A DNA stretch of 64,000 nucleotides from Ellagibacter isourolithinifaciens. GTDB lineage: Bacteria > Actinomycetota > Coriobacteriia > Coriobacteriales > Eggerthellaceae. Positions 8,944-16,522 of this stretch are shown here, in pieces; the first letter of the stretch is position 1; every line of letters begins with the position of its first letter. Below the pieces are notes generated by a model. It had not been told where the DNA came from, made no database searches, and worked only from the letters and a program-made list of their open reading frames with translations. Position numbers and translations under genes: made by a program. The stretch is from positions 202,044 through 266,043 of the forward strand of contig NZ_WAJR01000001.1 in the NCBI RefSeq assembly GCF_008831035.1. The letters are read 5' to 3'.

Positions 8944-9312
8944 TTAACTAACCTTCTTCATTGGCTTGGGATGCTCGGGGACGTCTACCGACTCGATGTA
9001 CATCTCCTTCGAAGGCGCCGGCCAGCCAGGCTCCATCGACAGGCAGTGCTTCGGGCATTCGAGCACGCAGGTTCCGCACTGGACGCAGCGGAACTTGTCG
9101 ATAGTCCATTTGCGGTTGGGCTTCTCCACCACGATGGCCGCGCACGGGCAGCGGCGCTGACAGATGCCGCACAGGATGCAAACATCGACATCGTTGACGA
9201 TATGGCCCTTAAGTCCTGCGGGAGCCTCTTTCTTTTCCACGGGGTAAAGCACGGTCTCGGGCTTTTTGAACAGCGAGCCGAGCGTCATCTTTCCCAGTTT
9301 GAATCCACCCAT
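8944..9312 (-). CDS. echF: Ech-type hydrogenase, 2[4Fe-4S] ferredoxin subunit
   Basis: A 122-residue polyferredoxin subunit related to EchF, HycF and NuoI. Two cluster motifs are intact, CILCGICQRRCPC and CVQCGTCVLECPK. It passes electrons from soluble ferredoxin towards the NuoB-like small subunit at the cytoplasmic face of the membrane complex. It is the last of six genes in the order A-B-C-D-E-F and starts six bases after the large-subunit stop. A hairpin terminator follows. The C-terminal tail of about 30 residues after the second cluster has no motif I recognise. Confidence 0.9.
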   Translation of the reverse strand: MGGFKLGKMTLGSLFKKPETVLYPVEKKEAPAGLKGHIVNDVDVCILCGICQRRCPCAAIVVEKPNRKWTIDKFRCVQCGTCVLECPKHCLSMEPGWPAPSKEMYIESVDVPEHPKPMKKVS

Positions 9313-9318
9313 GTTCTT

Positions 9319-10407
9319 CTACCTTTCCGTGCAGCTGATGCAGGGGTCGATGGTGAGGATGATGTTGTTCACGTCAGCCAAATCGCAGCCCTTGAGCGCC
9401 GCGGTCATTCCTGCGAGGTTTTGCGAGGTCGGTGTGCGCATGCGCATGCGCTCGAGGTTCTTCGTGCCGTTGCCGCGAGCATAGTAGTAGCATTCGCCAC
9501 GCGGCTGCTCGACAACGTTGGACGCCTCGGAGCCGGCAACCGGAGAGCCCTTCACGGAAACCGAGATGTCGCCCTCGGGGATCCTGGAGATCATCTCCTC
9601 GATGATGTCGATGGATTGCAGCACCTCGAGAGCGCGAACCTTGCAGCGCGCGTAGCAGTCGCCCTGATCGTCGAGGATGGGACGGAAATCGGCGAGCTCC
9701 GCGTAACCGCCGCGGCCGAGCATGCGCACATCGTAGTTCACGCTGGAGGCGCGGGCGAAAGGACCCACCATGGATAGCGCAAGCGCGTCCTCGTGGCTCA
9801 CATGCCCCACCCCAACGGTGCGGTTCTTGACCGATGAATCCTTCAGGAAGGCGTTCATAATCTGGCGATAGTCGTCTTTGATGCCCTCGAGCACACGCTT
9901 AATCTCGGCGAACTGCACCGCGTCGATGTCGCGCACGACGCCGCCCACCTTCACGACCGAGAATATGACGCGGCCACCGGTCGTCTTCTCGAAGATGTCG
10001 AGCACGCGCTCGCGCAGGCGCCAACAATGCATGAACAGGCTCTCGAAGCCAAAGGCGTCGGCGGCAAGACCGAGCCAAAGGATATGCGAATGGACACGCG
10101 AGAGCTCGTGCCAGATGACGCGCAGGTACTCGGCGCGCTTGGGGATCTCGACGCCCATGAGGCTCTCGACGGTCTCCGCATAGCCCATGGAGTGGCCAAA
10201 CGCGCAGATGCCGCAAATTCGCTCGGCAATGAAGATGAACTGGTTGTAATCGCGGGTCTCGACGAGCTTCTCGAGGCCTCGATGGACGAAGCCGATCTGG
10301 GGAATCGCCTCGAGCACCTTCTCGTCTTCAACCACAAGATCGAGGTGAAGCGGCTCGGGCAGCACGGGGTGCTGCGGACCGAAGGGGATGACGGTTGCCT
10401 TACCCAT
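9319..10407 (-). CDS. echE: Ech-type [NiFe]-hydrogenase large subunit
   Basis: A 362-residue group 4 [NiFe]-hydrogenase large subunit. Both nickel-ligand motifs are present: RICGICAFGH near residues 64-73 and DPCISCTER at the very C terminus. It is therefore a hydrogenase and not a NuoD that has lost the metal site. It catalyses proton reduction (or H2 oxidation) coupled through the membrane subunits to ion transport. The protein stops directly after the Arg of the second motif, so there is no cleavable C-terminal extension. Maturation genes (hyp) are not in the window. It lies two bases from the preceding gene. Confidence 0.94.
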   Translation of the reverse strand: MGKATVIPFGPQHPVLPEPLHLDLVVEDEKVLEAIPQIGFVHRGLEKLVETRDYNQFIFIAERICGICAFGHSMGYAETVESLMGVEIPKRAEYLRVIWHELSRVHSHILWLGLAADAFGFESLFMHCWRLRERVLDIFEKTTGGRVIFSVVKVGGVVRDIDAVQFAEIKRVLEGIKDDYRQIMNAFLKDSSVKNRTVGVGHVSHEDALALSMVGPFARASSVNYDVRMLGRGGYAELADFRPILDDQGDCYARCKVRALEVLQSIDIIEEMISRIPEGDISVSVKGSPVAGSEASNVVEQPRGECYYYARGNGTKNLERMRMRTPTSQNLAGMTAALKGCDLADVNNIILTIDPCISCTER

Positions 10408-10409
10408 CG

Positions 10410-11294
10410 TTATTCACCGTCCTTTCCGGTATTCGCAGCACGCTCGGCGGTTTCCTTACGCGCCTTCGCATCGAGGGCGGCGCGGACCTTGGCCGCGCGC
10501 TCGGGATCGAGCTGGGCGAGCTTGGCCTCGATCTCGGCGTCGCGCTCGACGTTGCTAGAGCCGACAGCGCGCTTCGCCTCGGCGGCCTTCTTCTTGCGCT
10601 CGAGGGCCGCGCGGACTTTGGCGGCCTTCTCGGGATCGAGATTCTCGAGCTCCGCCGCTCGGGTCTCGCGCTTGCTCTTGCGAGACTGCTCCGCCTCGGC
10701 AGCCTTTGCCGCCTTCGCCGCGAACGCAGCCTTGATGCGCGCAAGCTTCTCGGGGTCGGTGCCCGCGAAGCGTTCCTCGAAATCGGCCATCTGTGCAGGG
10801 TCGATACCCGAGACCTTCTGTTTCATCTGCTTGATGGCGTCGGGGTGGTCAGCAGCGTACTCGGTCTCGGCCACCTTCGCGGCTCGAGCGCGCTTGGCTT
10901 CCGCAGCCTTGGCGGCCTTCTCGCGGGCAGCCTTCTGAGCAGGAGAAATGATGGTCATCGGCTCAGACTGGGCAAGCTGGTAGAACTTGCCGCCGAAGTC
11001 GATGGCGATTCCCTCGATCGTGACGCCGAACAGGTCGTGGATCTCGTTCTCGAACACGAAAGCTGCGAGGAAATTGCCGGTGATGGAGGGCACGACGTCG
11101 GTCTTCTTCACGCCTTTGACCTCGTAATTTTGAAGCGCGCCGTCGCCCATCATGAACGAGTAGACCAAATCGACGCCCGCGTCGGTGTTCACCGCGAGAA
11201 TCTGCACGAAGCGCGCATGCTCGCTTTTCATACGGTCGGACAGCGATGGCACCTCGTCCAACTTGAGCGGAATGAACTCGGAGGAGAATTCCAT
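10410..11294 (-). CDS. echD: Ech-type hydrogenase, NuoC-like subunit with a Lys/Ala-rich repeat tail
   Basis: Residues 1 to about 110 form a NuoC/EchD-like 30-kDa domain (the NEIHDLFG motif at about 83-90 is typical). Residues 115-294 are a highly charged Ala/Lys/Glu tail predicted to be helical, with three clear copies of a DPE[KR]-x-A-[KR]-[VI]-[KR]-A-A unit at about 179, 219 and 262 and a weaker copy at 164. EchD is normally a short protein of 110-130 residues, so the tail more than doubles it. It lies between echC and echE with gaps of 5 and 2 bases. The core function is confident; the tail function is unknown. Confidence 0.85.
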   Translation of the reverse strand: MEFSSEFIPLKLDEVPSLSDRMKSEHARFVQILAVNTDAGVDLVYSFMMGDGALQNYEVKGVKKTDVVPSITGNFLAAFVFENEIHDLFGVTIEGIAIDFGGKFYQLAQSEPMTIISPAQKAAREKAAKAAEAKRARAAKVAETEYAADHPDAIKQMKQKVSGIDPAQMADFEERFAGTDPEKLARIKAAFAAKAAKAAEAEQSRKSKRETRAAELENLDPEKAAKVRAALERKKKAAEAKRAVGSSNVERDAEIEAKLAQLDPERAAKVRAALDAKARKETAERAANTGKDGE

Positions 11295-11299
11295 AGGTC

Positions 11300-11743
11300 C
11301 TACGCTCCCTTCTTCTGTTGCGCCATAGCCTTCGCTTTCTCATCGAGGATGCCGATCGCTTGCACGACGCCGTCGATAATCGCCTCGGGACGAACGGCGC
11401 AACCTGGCACGTACACATCGACGGGAATCGCCTTGTCGACGCCGCCGAGCACGTTGTAGCAGTCATGGAAGACGCCGCCCGAACACGCGCAGATGCCGCA
11501 GGCAACGACCGCCTTGGGCTCGAGCATCTGATCGTAGATTTCCTGGACGACCTTGATGTTCTGTTCGTTCACGCTACCGGTGACAAGGAAGATGTCGGCA
11601 TGCTTGGGGTTGCCGGTGTTGATGATGCCGAATCGCTCGACGTCGAAGCCCGGGCACAGCGCCGCGAGCACCTCGATGTCGCAGCCGTTGCAGCTCGAGG
11701 CATCGTAGTGGATGACCCAGGGTGATTTCGAGTTATATGCCAT
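11300..11743 (-). CDS. echC: Ech-type hydrogenase small subunit (NuoB-like)
   Basis: A 147-residue small subunit of the NuoB/20-kDa family. It has the cysteines expected for one proximal [4Fe-4S] cluster: SCNGCDIE near residues 17-24, GICACSGG near 84-91 and PGCAV near 119. It relays electrons between the ferredoxin subunit and the NiFe site of EchE. It is encoded between the NuoH-like and NuoC-like genes in the standard Ech order, with gaps of 12 and 5 bases. Confidence 0.92.
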   Translation of the reverse strand: MAYNSKSPWVIHYDASSCNGCDIEVLAALCPGFDVERFGIINTGNPKHADIFLVTGSVNEQNIKVVQEIYDQMLEPKAVVACGICACSGGVFHDCYNVLGGVDKAIPVDVYVPGCAVRPEAIIDGVVQAIGILDEKAKAMAQQKKGA

Positions 11744-11755
11744 AGGTAAGCCTCC

Positions 11756-12625
11756 TTACAGGTAGGCCAGAACGGCCACGTTCAAGCCGCCGGCGACGAG
11801 CGCGACAGCCCATGCGGACTTCAGCATAAGCTGCCACTTCACGCGGGCAAAGTTGTTGTCGATCCAGATCTCAAGGAAGTACACCGCGAGAACGACGACA
11901 ACGGCAAGTACGATCGAAAGCGGGTTCGACCAGATGAAGAACATGGCAACCCATCCCATGAACAGCACGTTCTCGCACCAGTGCATCACTTCCACCAAAC
12001 CGAGCGTGGGGCCGCTCATTTCGGTGGTGACGCCGCGAACGATTTCCTGATGCGCATGATGCGACATGGAGATGTCGAAAGGAGACTTGCGCAGCTTGAT
12101 AGTGAGCACGAACAAAAAGCCCAGAAACGCAAGCCACGCCGTCGTGATCGCGGGAGCATCGAGGAAGAACACGCCCGCCACGTCGAACCACCCGGACGCC
12201 ATGAAGAACGCGACGCACATGAGGTAGAGCATCGGCTCGTATGCCATCGCCTGCAACGTCTCTCGCGCGGCACCCACTTCAGAGTAAGGCGAGCGCGAGG
12301 AATAGGCGGCCACGATGAAGAGCAGCGAGGAGAGCGTCACGAGGAACACGCTCAAAAGCAGGTTTCCCCCAGAGAAGAACACGCCGCCCGCCACCAGGGT
12401 GAAGATGAACGCGAACAGGATGTAGGCATGCTCGGAGGTGTTCACCGAGGCGTTCTCTTTGGAGAAGAGCTTGCGCACGTCGTAGTAGGGCTGCAAAAGC
12501 GGCGGACCAACGCGACCTTGCATGCGCGCCGAGATGATTCGATCGAGCCCTGCGAGCAAGCAGCCGATGATGGGGCCAGCAATCGCAAACGCGATGATGC
12601 CGATGACCGTAACGATGATCGTCAT
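11756..12625 (-). CDS. echB: Ech-type hydrogenase membrane subunit (NuoH/HycD-like)
   Basis: A 289-residue integral membrane protein with about eight hydrophobic helices. Family features are RMQGRVGPPLLQPYYD in the first cytoplasmic loop, an acidic loop with EVGAARETLQAM and the RKSPFDIS motif. It anchors the hydrophilic arm to the membrane and is part of the ion-transport path. It starts 16 bases after the echA stop. Confidence 0.93.
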   Translation of the reverse strand: MTIIVTVIGIIAFAIAGPIIGCLLAGLDRIISARMQGRVGPPLLQPYYDVRKLFSKENASVNTSEHAYILFAFIFTLVAGGVFFSGGNLLLSVFLVTLSSLLFIVAAYSSRSPYSEVGAARETLQAMAYEPMLYLMCVAFFMASGWFDVAGVFFLDAPAITTAWLAFLGFLFVLTIKLRKSPFDISMSHHAHQEIVRGVTTEMSGPTLGLVEVMHWCENVLFMGWVAMFFIWSNPLSIVLAVVVVLAVYFLEIWIDNNFARVKWQLMLKSAWAVALVAGGLNVAVLAYL

Positions 12626-12641
12626 GAGAAGCCTCGCCTTC

Positions 12642-14582
12642 CTACAGCATACTCGGCAGCACAGCAGCCGCCCAAGCTATCGCCGCAACCATAATCACGA
12701 TGCACACACCCGACCCGACCGGGGCGATACGAGCCTCGCCGAAGATACCGTCGAGATACAAATTGCGCGACGTTGCCTCGACCGGCGCAGAAAGCGAGCC
12801 GCGGAACGTGCGCGCCGCGTTGTCCGCCGAAGCGCCCGCGAGGTAGACGTCAACCCTCTTCTGCTTCGAGGAGCGGCCAAGCCCCGCGAAAAGCATAAGA
12901 ATCACGAGCACCGCGCAGATTGCAGCGATCCAGAGATTTCCGTCGGAGATGTCCTGCCCGCCGTAGCGGAATGCGGTCTGGACATAGGGAACGACAAGCC
13001 CCGATGACATGACAGGGAGCAGCACGCACGTCACACAGACGAGCCCTGCCATCAAAAGCAGTGCCGCCCACTCGGATTTATGCACGGTGAGCTCGACATT
13101 CTGCGGCTCGCCCGCGATGCCCGAGAGCTTGCCGAGCCATTTCGCCCAGAACATGAACGTTGCAGCAGAGCCGAATGCGAGCAGGATGATGAGCGCGACG
13201 TTGCCCGTTTCGACGAACGACACGAGCGTCGCCCATTTCGCGATGAGCATGCCGAAGGGAGCCACGAACATGCACATGATGCCAAGCATCATGAAGCGCG
13301 CAAGGCGCGGCATGCGCTCGAAGAGCAGGTCCATGTCCTCGATGTTGCGGCTGCCGATATGGTGCTCGGCGGTGCCAACGCACAGGAACAAGAGGCTCTT
13401 CGCGACCGCATGGAAGATGATGAGCAGGATAGCTGCCCAAACAGCCTCGGGGGTGCCCACGCCGGCGCATGCGGTAATGAGACCGAGGTTGGCGATCGTG
13501 GAGTACGCAAGCACGCGCTTGGCGTTGCTCTGGGAGATAGCCATAAACGAGCACAGGGCGAAGGTGAGCCCGCCGACGAGCACAACCATCACGGAGGGCA
13601 CCAAGCTCACCGCGAAGATCGGCGAGAGCTTCACGAGCAAGAACACGCCCGCCTTGACCATTGTGGAGGAATGCAGCAAAGCCGATGTCGGCGTCGGGGC
13701 GACCATTGCGCCGAGCAGCCATGTATGGAAGGGCATCTGCGCGGCCTTCGTGATGCCCGCAAACGCGAGCAAAGTGACGGGCAGCATAACGAGCGCCGGG
13801 AAGGCGCTACCGATCTCGACGAACGTCGAGAAAGAAAGCGGCAGGCCGAAAACGCCCAGGTAGACAAGGGAGAACTGGAATGCAACGCCGCCAAGAAGGT
13901 TCATCACGATCTGACGGAACGCGTTGTTGATGGCCTCTTCGGACTTCGTAAACCCGATGAGCAGGAATGAACACAGCGTGGTGACCTCCCATGCCGTGTA
14001 CATCCACGCCATGTTGTCGACGAGGACGATGTTGAACATGGCAGAGAGGAACGCGAACATGATCGCGAAGAACCATGGACGGCGATCGCGCGCTTGCGGG
14101 TTCCCATGCAGCTCGTGAGCCTGGAAATCCTTCATGTAGCCGAGCGCATAGACGCAAATGCCCGAGCCGACGATGCCGATGATGAGCACCATGACCACGC
14201 CGAGCGCATCGACGCGCATCGTCGTGGAGAATTCGGCACCCGCCTGAACGGCGAACTCGAACCACAGGGCCACAACGATCTGCAGCGCAGCCAGGCCCAA
14301 TGCGAGCGGGCGTTTGTAGCGGACCGCATAGCACACGACGAAGATGGCGACGGTGAGGTCGATGGCAAGGTTCACCAGAGAAAGCGGATGCCCCCATTCG
14401 GCGGGCAGAGCGAACTCATAGGTGCCAGGCCCCGCGAACACAACCGCGAACGCAATCGAGAGCAACGCGATAAGCGCGGCGAAGGCAATGGCTATCACAT
14501 CGCGCGCACGGTCGTTTTTGATCGCGAGAAGCAGCAATGCCGCAACAACGGGAACGACAATGAGGGAGGCTACCAGCTCCAT
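12642..14582 (-). CDS. echA: Ech-type hydrogenase antiporter-like subunit (NuoL-like)
   Basis: A 646-residue membrane protein of the Mrp/NuoL antiporter family with about fourteen or more hydrophobic helices. The core is seen in YTAWEVTTLCSFLLIGF, TKAAQMPFHTWLLGAM, PTPTSALLHSSTMVKAG and KSLLFLCVG. It is the ion-pumping subunit of the complex. I start at ATG 14582 behind AAAGGAG; a longer reading has no ribosome site. It is the first gene of the operon, with an inverted repeat about 120-145 bases upstream. The six genes form a full energy-converting hydrogenase that could couple ferredoxin oxidation to H2 formation. Confidence 0.93.
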   Translation of the reverse strand: MELVASLIVVPVVAALLLLAIKNDRARDVIAIAFAALIALLSIAFAVVFAGPGTYEFALPAEWGHPLSLVNLAIDLTVAIFVVCYAVRYKRPLALGLAALQIVVALWFEFAVQAGAEFSTTMRVDALGVVMVLIIGIVGSGICVYALGYMKDFQAHELHGNPQARDRRPWFFAIMFAFLSAMFNIVLVDNMAWMYTAWEVTTLCSFLLIGFTKSEEAINNAFRQIVMNLLGGVAFQFSLVYLGVFGLPLSFSTFVEIGSAFPALVMLPVTLLAFAGITKAAQMPFHTWLLGAMVAPTPTSALLHSSTMVKAGVFLLVKLSPIFAVSLVPSVMVVLVGGLTFALCSFMAISQSNAKRVLAYSTIANLGLITACAGVGTPEAVWAAILLIIFHAVAKSLLFLCVGTAEHHIGSRNIEDMDLLFERMPRLARFMMLGIMCMFVAPFGMLIAKWATLVSFVETGNVALIILLAFGSAATFMFWAKWLGKLSGIAGEPQNVELTVHKSEWAALLLMAGLVCVTCVLLPVMSSGLVVPYVQTAFRYGGQDISDGNLWIAAICAVLVILMLFAGLGRSSKQKRVDVYLAGASADNAARTFRGSLSAPVEATSRNLYLDGIFGEARIAPVGSGVCIVIMVAAIAWAAAVLPSML

Positions 14583-14702
14583 GCATACTCCTTTACTTGA
14601 ATAGAAACCTTCCCGCCCAAGGCGGAGGCCAAACGCCAAACGCAAGCAAGAAGGCGAACGCGAGACTCGCGTGGCGTCTACTCTAATATTAAAGAAAGGG
14701 TA

Positions 14703-14729
14703 CGACCTGTACCTTTGGGGTGCAGGTCG
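14703..14729 (-). promoter_or_regulatory. Inverted repeat upstream of the hydrogenase operon
   Basis: An 11-base inverted repeat (CGACCTGTACC and its near-complement, one G-T pair) around a five-base loop, lying 121-147 bases before echA. It is close to an AT-rich TTTAATATTAG stretch on the minus strand that could be a -10 region. It may be an operator; no run of T follows closely enough for a typical terminator. Confidence 0.4.
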
Positions 14730-14785
14730 AAATCAATCGGTAAAAGGGCTATCGCAGAGGTAGCAATTATCTCGCGAAAGAAAAA

Positions 14786-14813
14786 AGCGGGCCAGATTTC
14801 CATCTGACCCGCT
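14786..14813 (-). terminator. Terminator behind the tRNA-Pro fragment
   Basis: A 12-base-pair stem (AGCGGGCCAGAT against ATCTGACCCGCT, one G-T pair) with a four-base loop, followed on the minus strand by TTTTTTCTTT. It sits seven bases from the tRNA-Pro 3' fragment, just as an equivalent terminator sits behind the intact tRNA-Pro at 31.7 kb. Confidence 0.85.
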
Positions 14814-14819
14814 TGAGAA

Positions 14820-14867
14820 AGCTGGTCGGGTTGGCAGGATTTGAACCTGCGACCCCTTGACCCCCAG
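14820..14867 (-). repeat. tRNA-Pro 3'-half fragment, left copy of a 48-bp direct repeat (att-like)
   Basis: On the minus strand this is the tRNA-Pro sequence from the anticodon loop to CCA and three bases beyond. It matches 31733-31780 at 47 of 48 positions in the same orientation. The 5' half of the tRNA (acceptor and D arms) is absent. On the tRNA-5' side the homology stops and a palindromic continuation follows (CCCTTGACCC on one side of GCT, GGGTCAAGG on the other). This is the pattern left when an element integrates into the 3' half of a tRNA gene. Confidence 0.85.
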
Positions 14868-15318
14868 CGGGTCAAGGGTGATTTTTGACAATATCGCCGA
14901 TAACCGCAGAGACCGATAATGCCTGATGAAGCCCCGATTCGTGGATTTCAGTACTCCCACGTTATCCGCTTTCTCGATTTCATTCCCCCCGAATCCCCCC
15001 TTCCTTTTCGAATAGAGAAGCGAGCGGGGCGTACGGGAGCGGCTTCAGTATCCCCAGCTCGTGTTTTGCTGGCACTCGCAAGGTACTCAATGCAAAGCTT
15101 GTCGATGGTTTTCAGATAACCTTTCTTCAAACGCCTGCGGCTTTCGAAGAAAACCCCCTCTAATCTTTAGGGAGGCGCCAGTCGATGCAGCTATTGTTCG
15201 GCCCCCACCAATAAGTCCTTATTTCCCAAACAGCAGAGCCAGAAGAAATAAAATGGCGATTGCGGCTAAAGGCCAACGGTCAGCAATACCTAAGATGGAC
15301 GACATCCTATATATGCCA

Positions 15319-15347
15319 TTGTCCATTAATGAATCTAAGCGTATAAT
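15319..15347 (+). promoter_or_regulatory. Promoter of radical SAM gene C
   Basis: TTGTCC, a 17-base spacer and a perfect TATAAT, with a start point expected near 15354. The -35 and first half of the spacer match the promoter of the opposite radical SAM/ABC train (28514-28542) at 16 of 17 positions (TTGTCCA-N-TAATGAATC), which suggests shared control. Confidence 0.8.
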
Positions 15348-15381
15348 CGCCATACGTCTCATACAGAGAGCTGCTGTGAGC

Positions 15382-15408
15382 GCGCCGCAGCGGGGGCCGC
15401 TGCGGCGC
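15382..15408 (+). promoter_or_regulatory. Leader hairpin before radical SAM gene C
   Basis: A perfect 11-base-pair GC stem (GCGCCGCAGCG with its complement) around GGGGC in the mRNA leader, ending a few bases before the GAGGAGG ribosome site. No T run follows, so it is not a simple terminator. It could control translation or mRNA stability. Confidence 0.5.
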
Positions 15409-15425
15409 TTGAGGAGGAGAAGATC

Positions 15426-16433
15426 ATGAACCATGACGTTGCTGCCGCGATCAACAAGGCGTTGGACGGATCGGACCTTACAAAGACTGAGGTCACGCGT
15501 CTTTTTGAGATCGACGACCTGAGCGAGGAGGCTTTTGCCATCCAGCGCGCGGGGCGCTTGCTTTCCGCCGGGCTTTCGCAAGGAAAAGCGGAAATTCACG
15601 GCCAGATCGGCATCAACACCGGATCATGCCCCATGGACTGCAAGTTCTGCTCGTTCGCCGCATGTAACGGCGTCTTTCCCGATGCGAGTGTGCTTTCCGC
15701 CGAAGACGCCATCGCCGGCGTGAATTCCATGGAGCGCCAAGGCGTAAACGCCGTGTACGTCATGTCCACCGCAGACATGGACGCCGACCGGTTCCTCGAG
15801 CTATCGAGAGCCATCAAAGACGCGATGATATCCGACGTTCCGCTCATCGCGAACACTGGCGATTTCTCGCTCCAGCACGCAAATGACCTGGTAGATGCCG
15901 GTTATACGGGTGTCTACCATGCCATCCGCATGGGCGAGGGCGAGTTCACCCGCATCCCCGTCGCCCGCCGCATCAAGTCGATCGAAAACGCTCGCGAGGC
16001 GGGGCTTCAAGTGGGCATGTGCGTGGAGCCGGTCGGGCCGGAGCACTCCGTCGAGGAGCTGGTCGAGAAAACCCTGCTCACTCGAGACCTTGGGGCATGC
16101 TTTTCGGGTGCGATGCGGCGCACGAGCATCCCAACGTCGCCGCTCGCCGCGCATGGGCAGCTGAGCTACGCCCGCATGGCGACCATCGTCGCGGCCGTTG
16201 CGCTTGCCACGGGCGCTGCCGTCCCAGGAAACTGCACGCACGAGCCGAACGGGCTCGGGGTGTTCGCGGGCGCCAACTTGCTGTGGGCGGAAGTCGGGTC
16301 GAACCCTCGCGATGTCGAGGCCGAGACCGTGCGAGGCTGGACCGCCGATCGCTGCCGCGACTTGTATAGCGAATGCGGCTGGGAGGTCCTCGAGGGCCCT
16401 TCGGCCATGTTCGCGAAGACGGCGATGCGCTGA
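15426..16433 (+). CDS. BioB/HydE-like radical SAM protein (copy C)
   Basis: A 335-residue radical S-adenosylmethionine enzyme with the cluster motif CPMDCKFC (Cys 68, 72, 75) and a TIM-barrel sequence related to biotin synthase and HydE/PylB. Later motifs are TGDFSL, YHAIRMGEG, CVEPVGPE and GANLLWAEVGSNPRD. The last two are shared with copy A at 27.4 kb. It lacks a clear match to the [2Fe-2S] ligand set of true BioB, so calling it biotin synthase would be unsafe. The ATG follows GGAGGAG. It is the only plus-strand gene of the cluster and converges on the DJ-1 gene. Reaction and substrate are unknown. Confidence 0.88.
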   Translation: MNHDVAAAINKALDGSDLTKTEVTRLFEIDDLSEEAFAIQRAGRLLSAGLSQGKAEIHGQIGINTGSCPMDCKFCSFAACNGVFPDASVLSAEDAIAGVNSMERQGVNAVYVMSTADMDADRFLELSRAIKDAMISDVPLIANTGDFSLQHANDLVDAGYTGVYHAIRMGEGEFTRIPVARRIKSIENAREAGLQVGMCVEPVGPEHSVEELVEKTLLTRDLGACFSGAMRRTSIPTSPLAAHGQLSYARMATIVAAVALATGAAVPGNCTHEPNGLGVFAGANLLWAEVGSNPRDVEAETVRGWTADRCRDLYSECGWEVLEGPSAMFAKTAMR

Positions 16434-16522
16434 TGCCGGAGGGGCGGCCCAGGCTGTCCGTCGCCGGGGGGTCACGCCAAAGGGCAGTGGGTGCTCGGCC
16501 AAAACGGCAACTTAGAGAGCGA

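Larger units (their letters stand above)
14583..15425. other. Non-coding junction between the hydrogenase operon and the island
   Basis: This 843-base stretch holds no convincing large gene. It contains the echA leader with an inverted repeat, a terminator, the tRNA-Pro 3' fragment and the promoter and leader of the first radical SAM gene. A possible 28-residue hydrophobic ORF lies at 15219-15305 on the minus strand (ATG, no good ribosome site), and a 60-codon minus-strand frame at 14948-15130 has no family I recognise. Either could be a relic of the integrated element. Confidence 0.5.
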
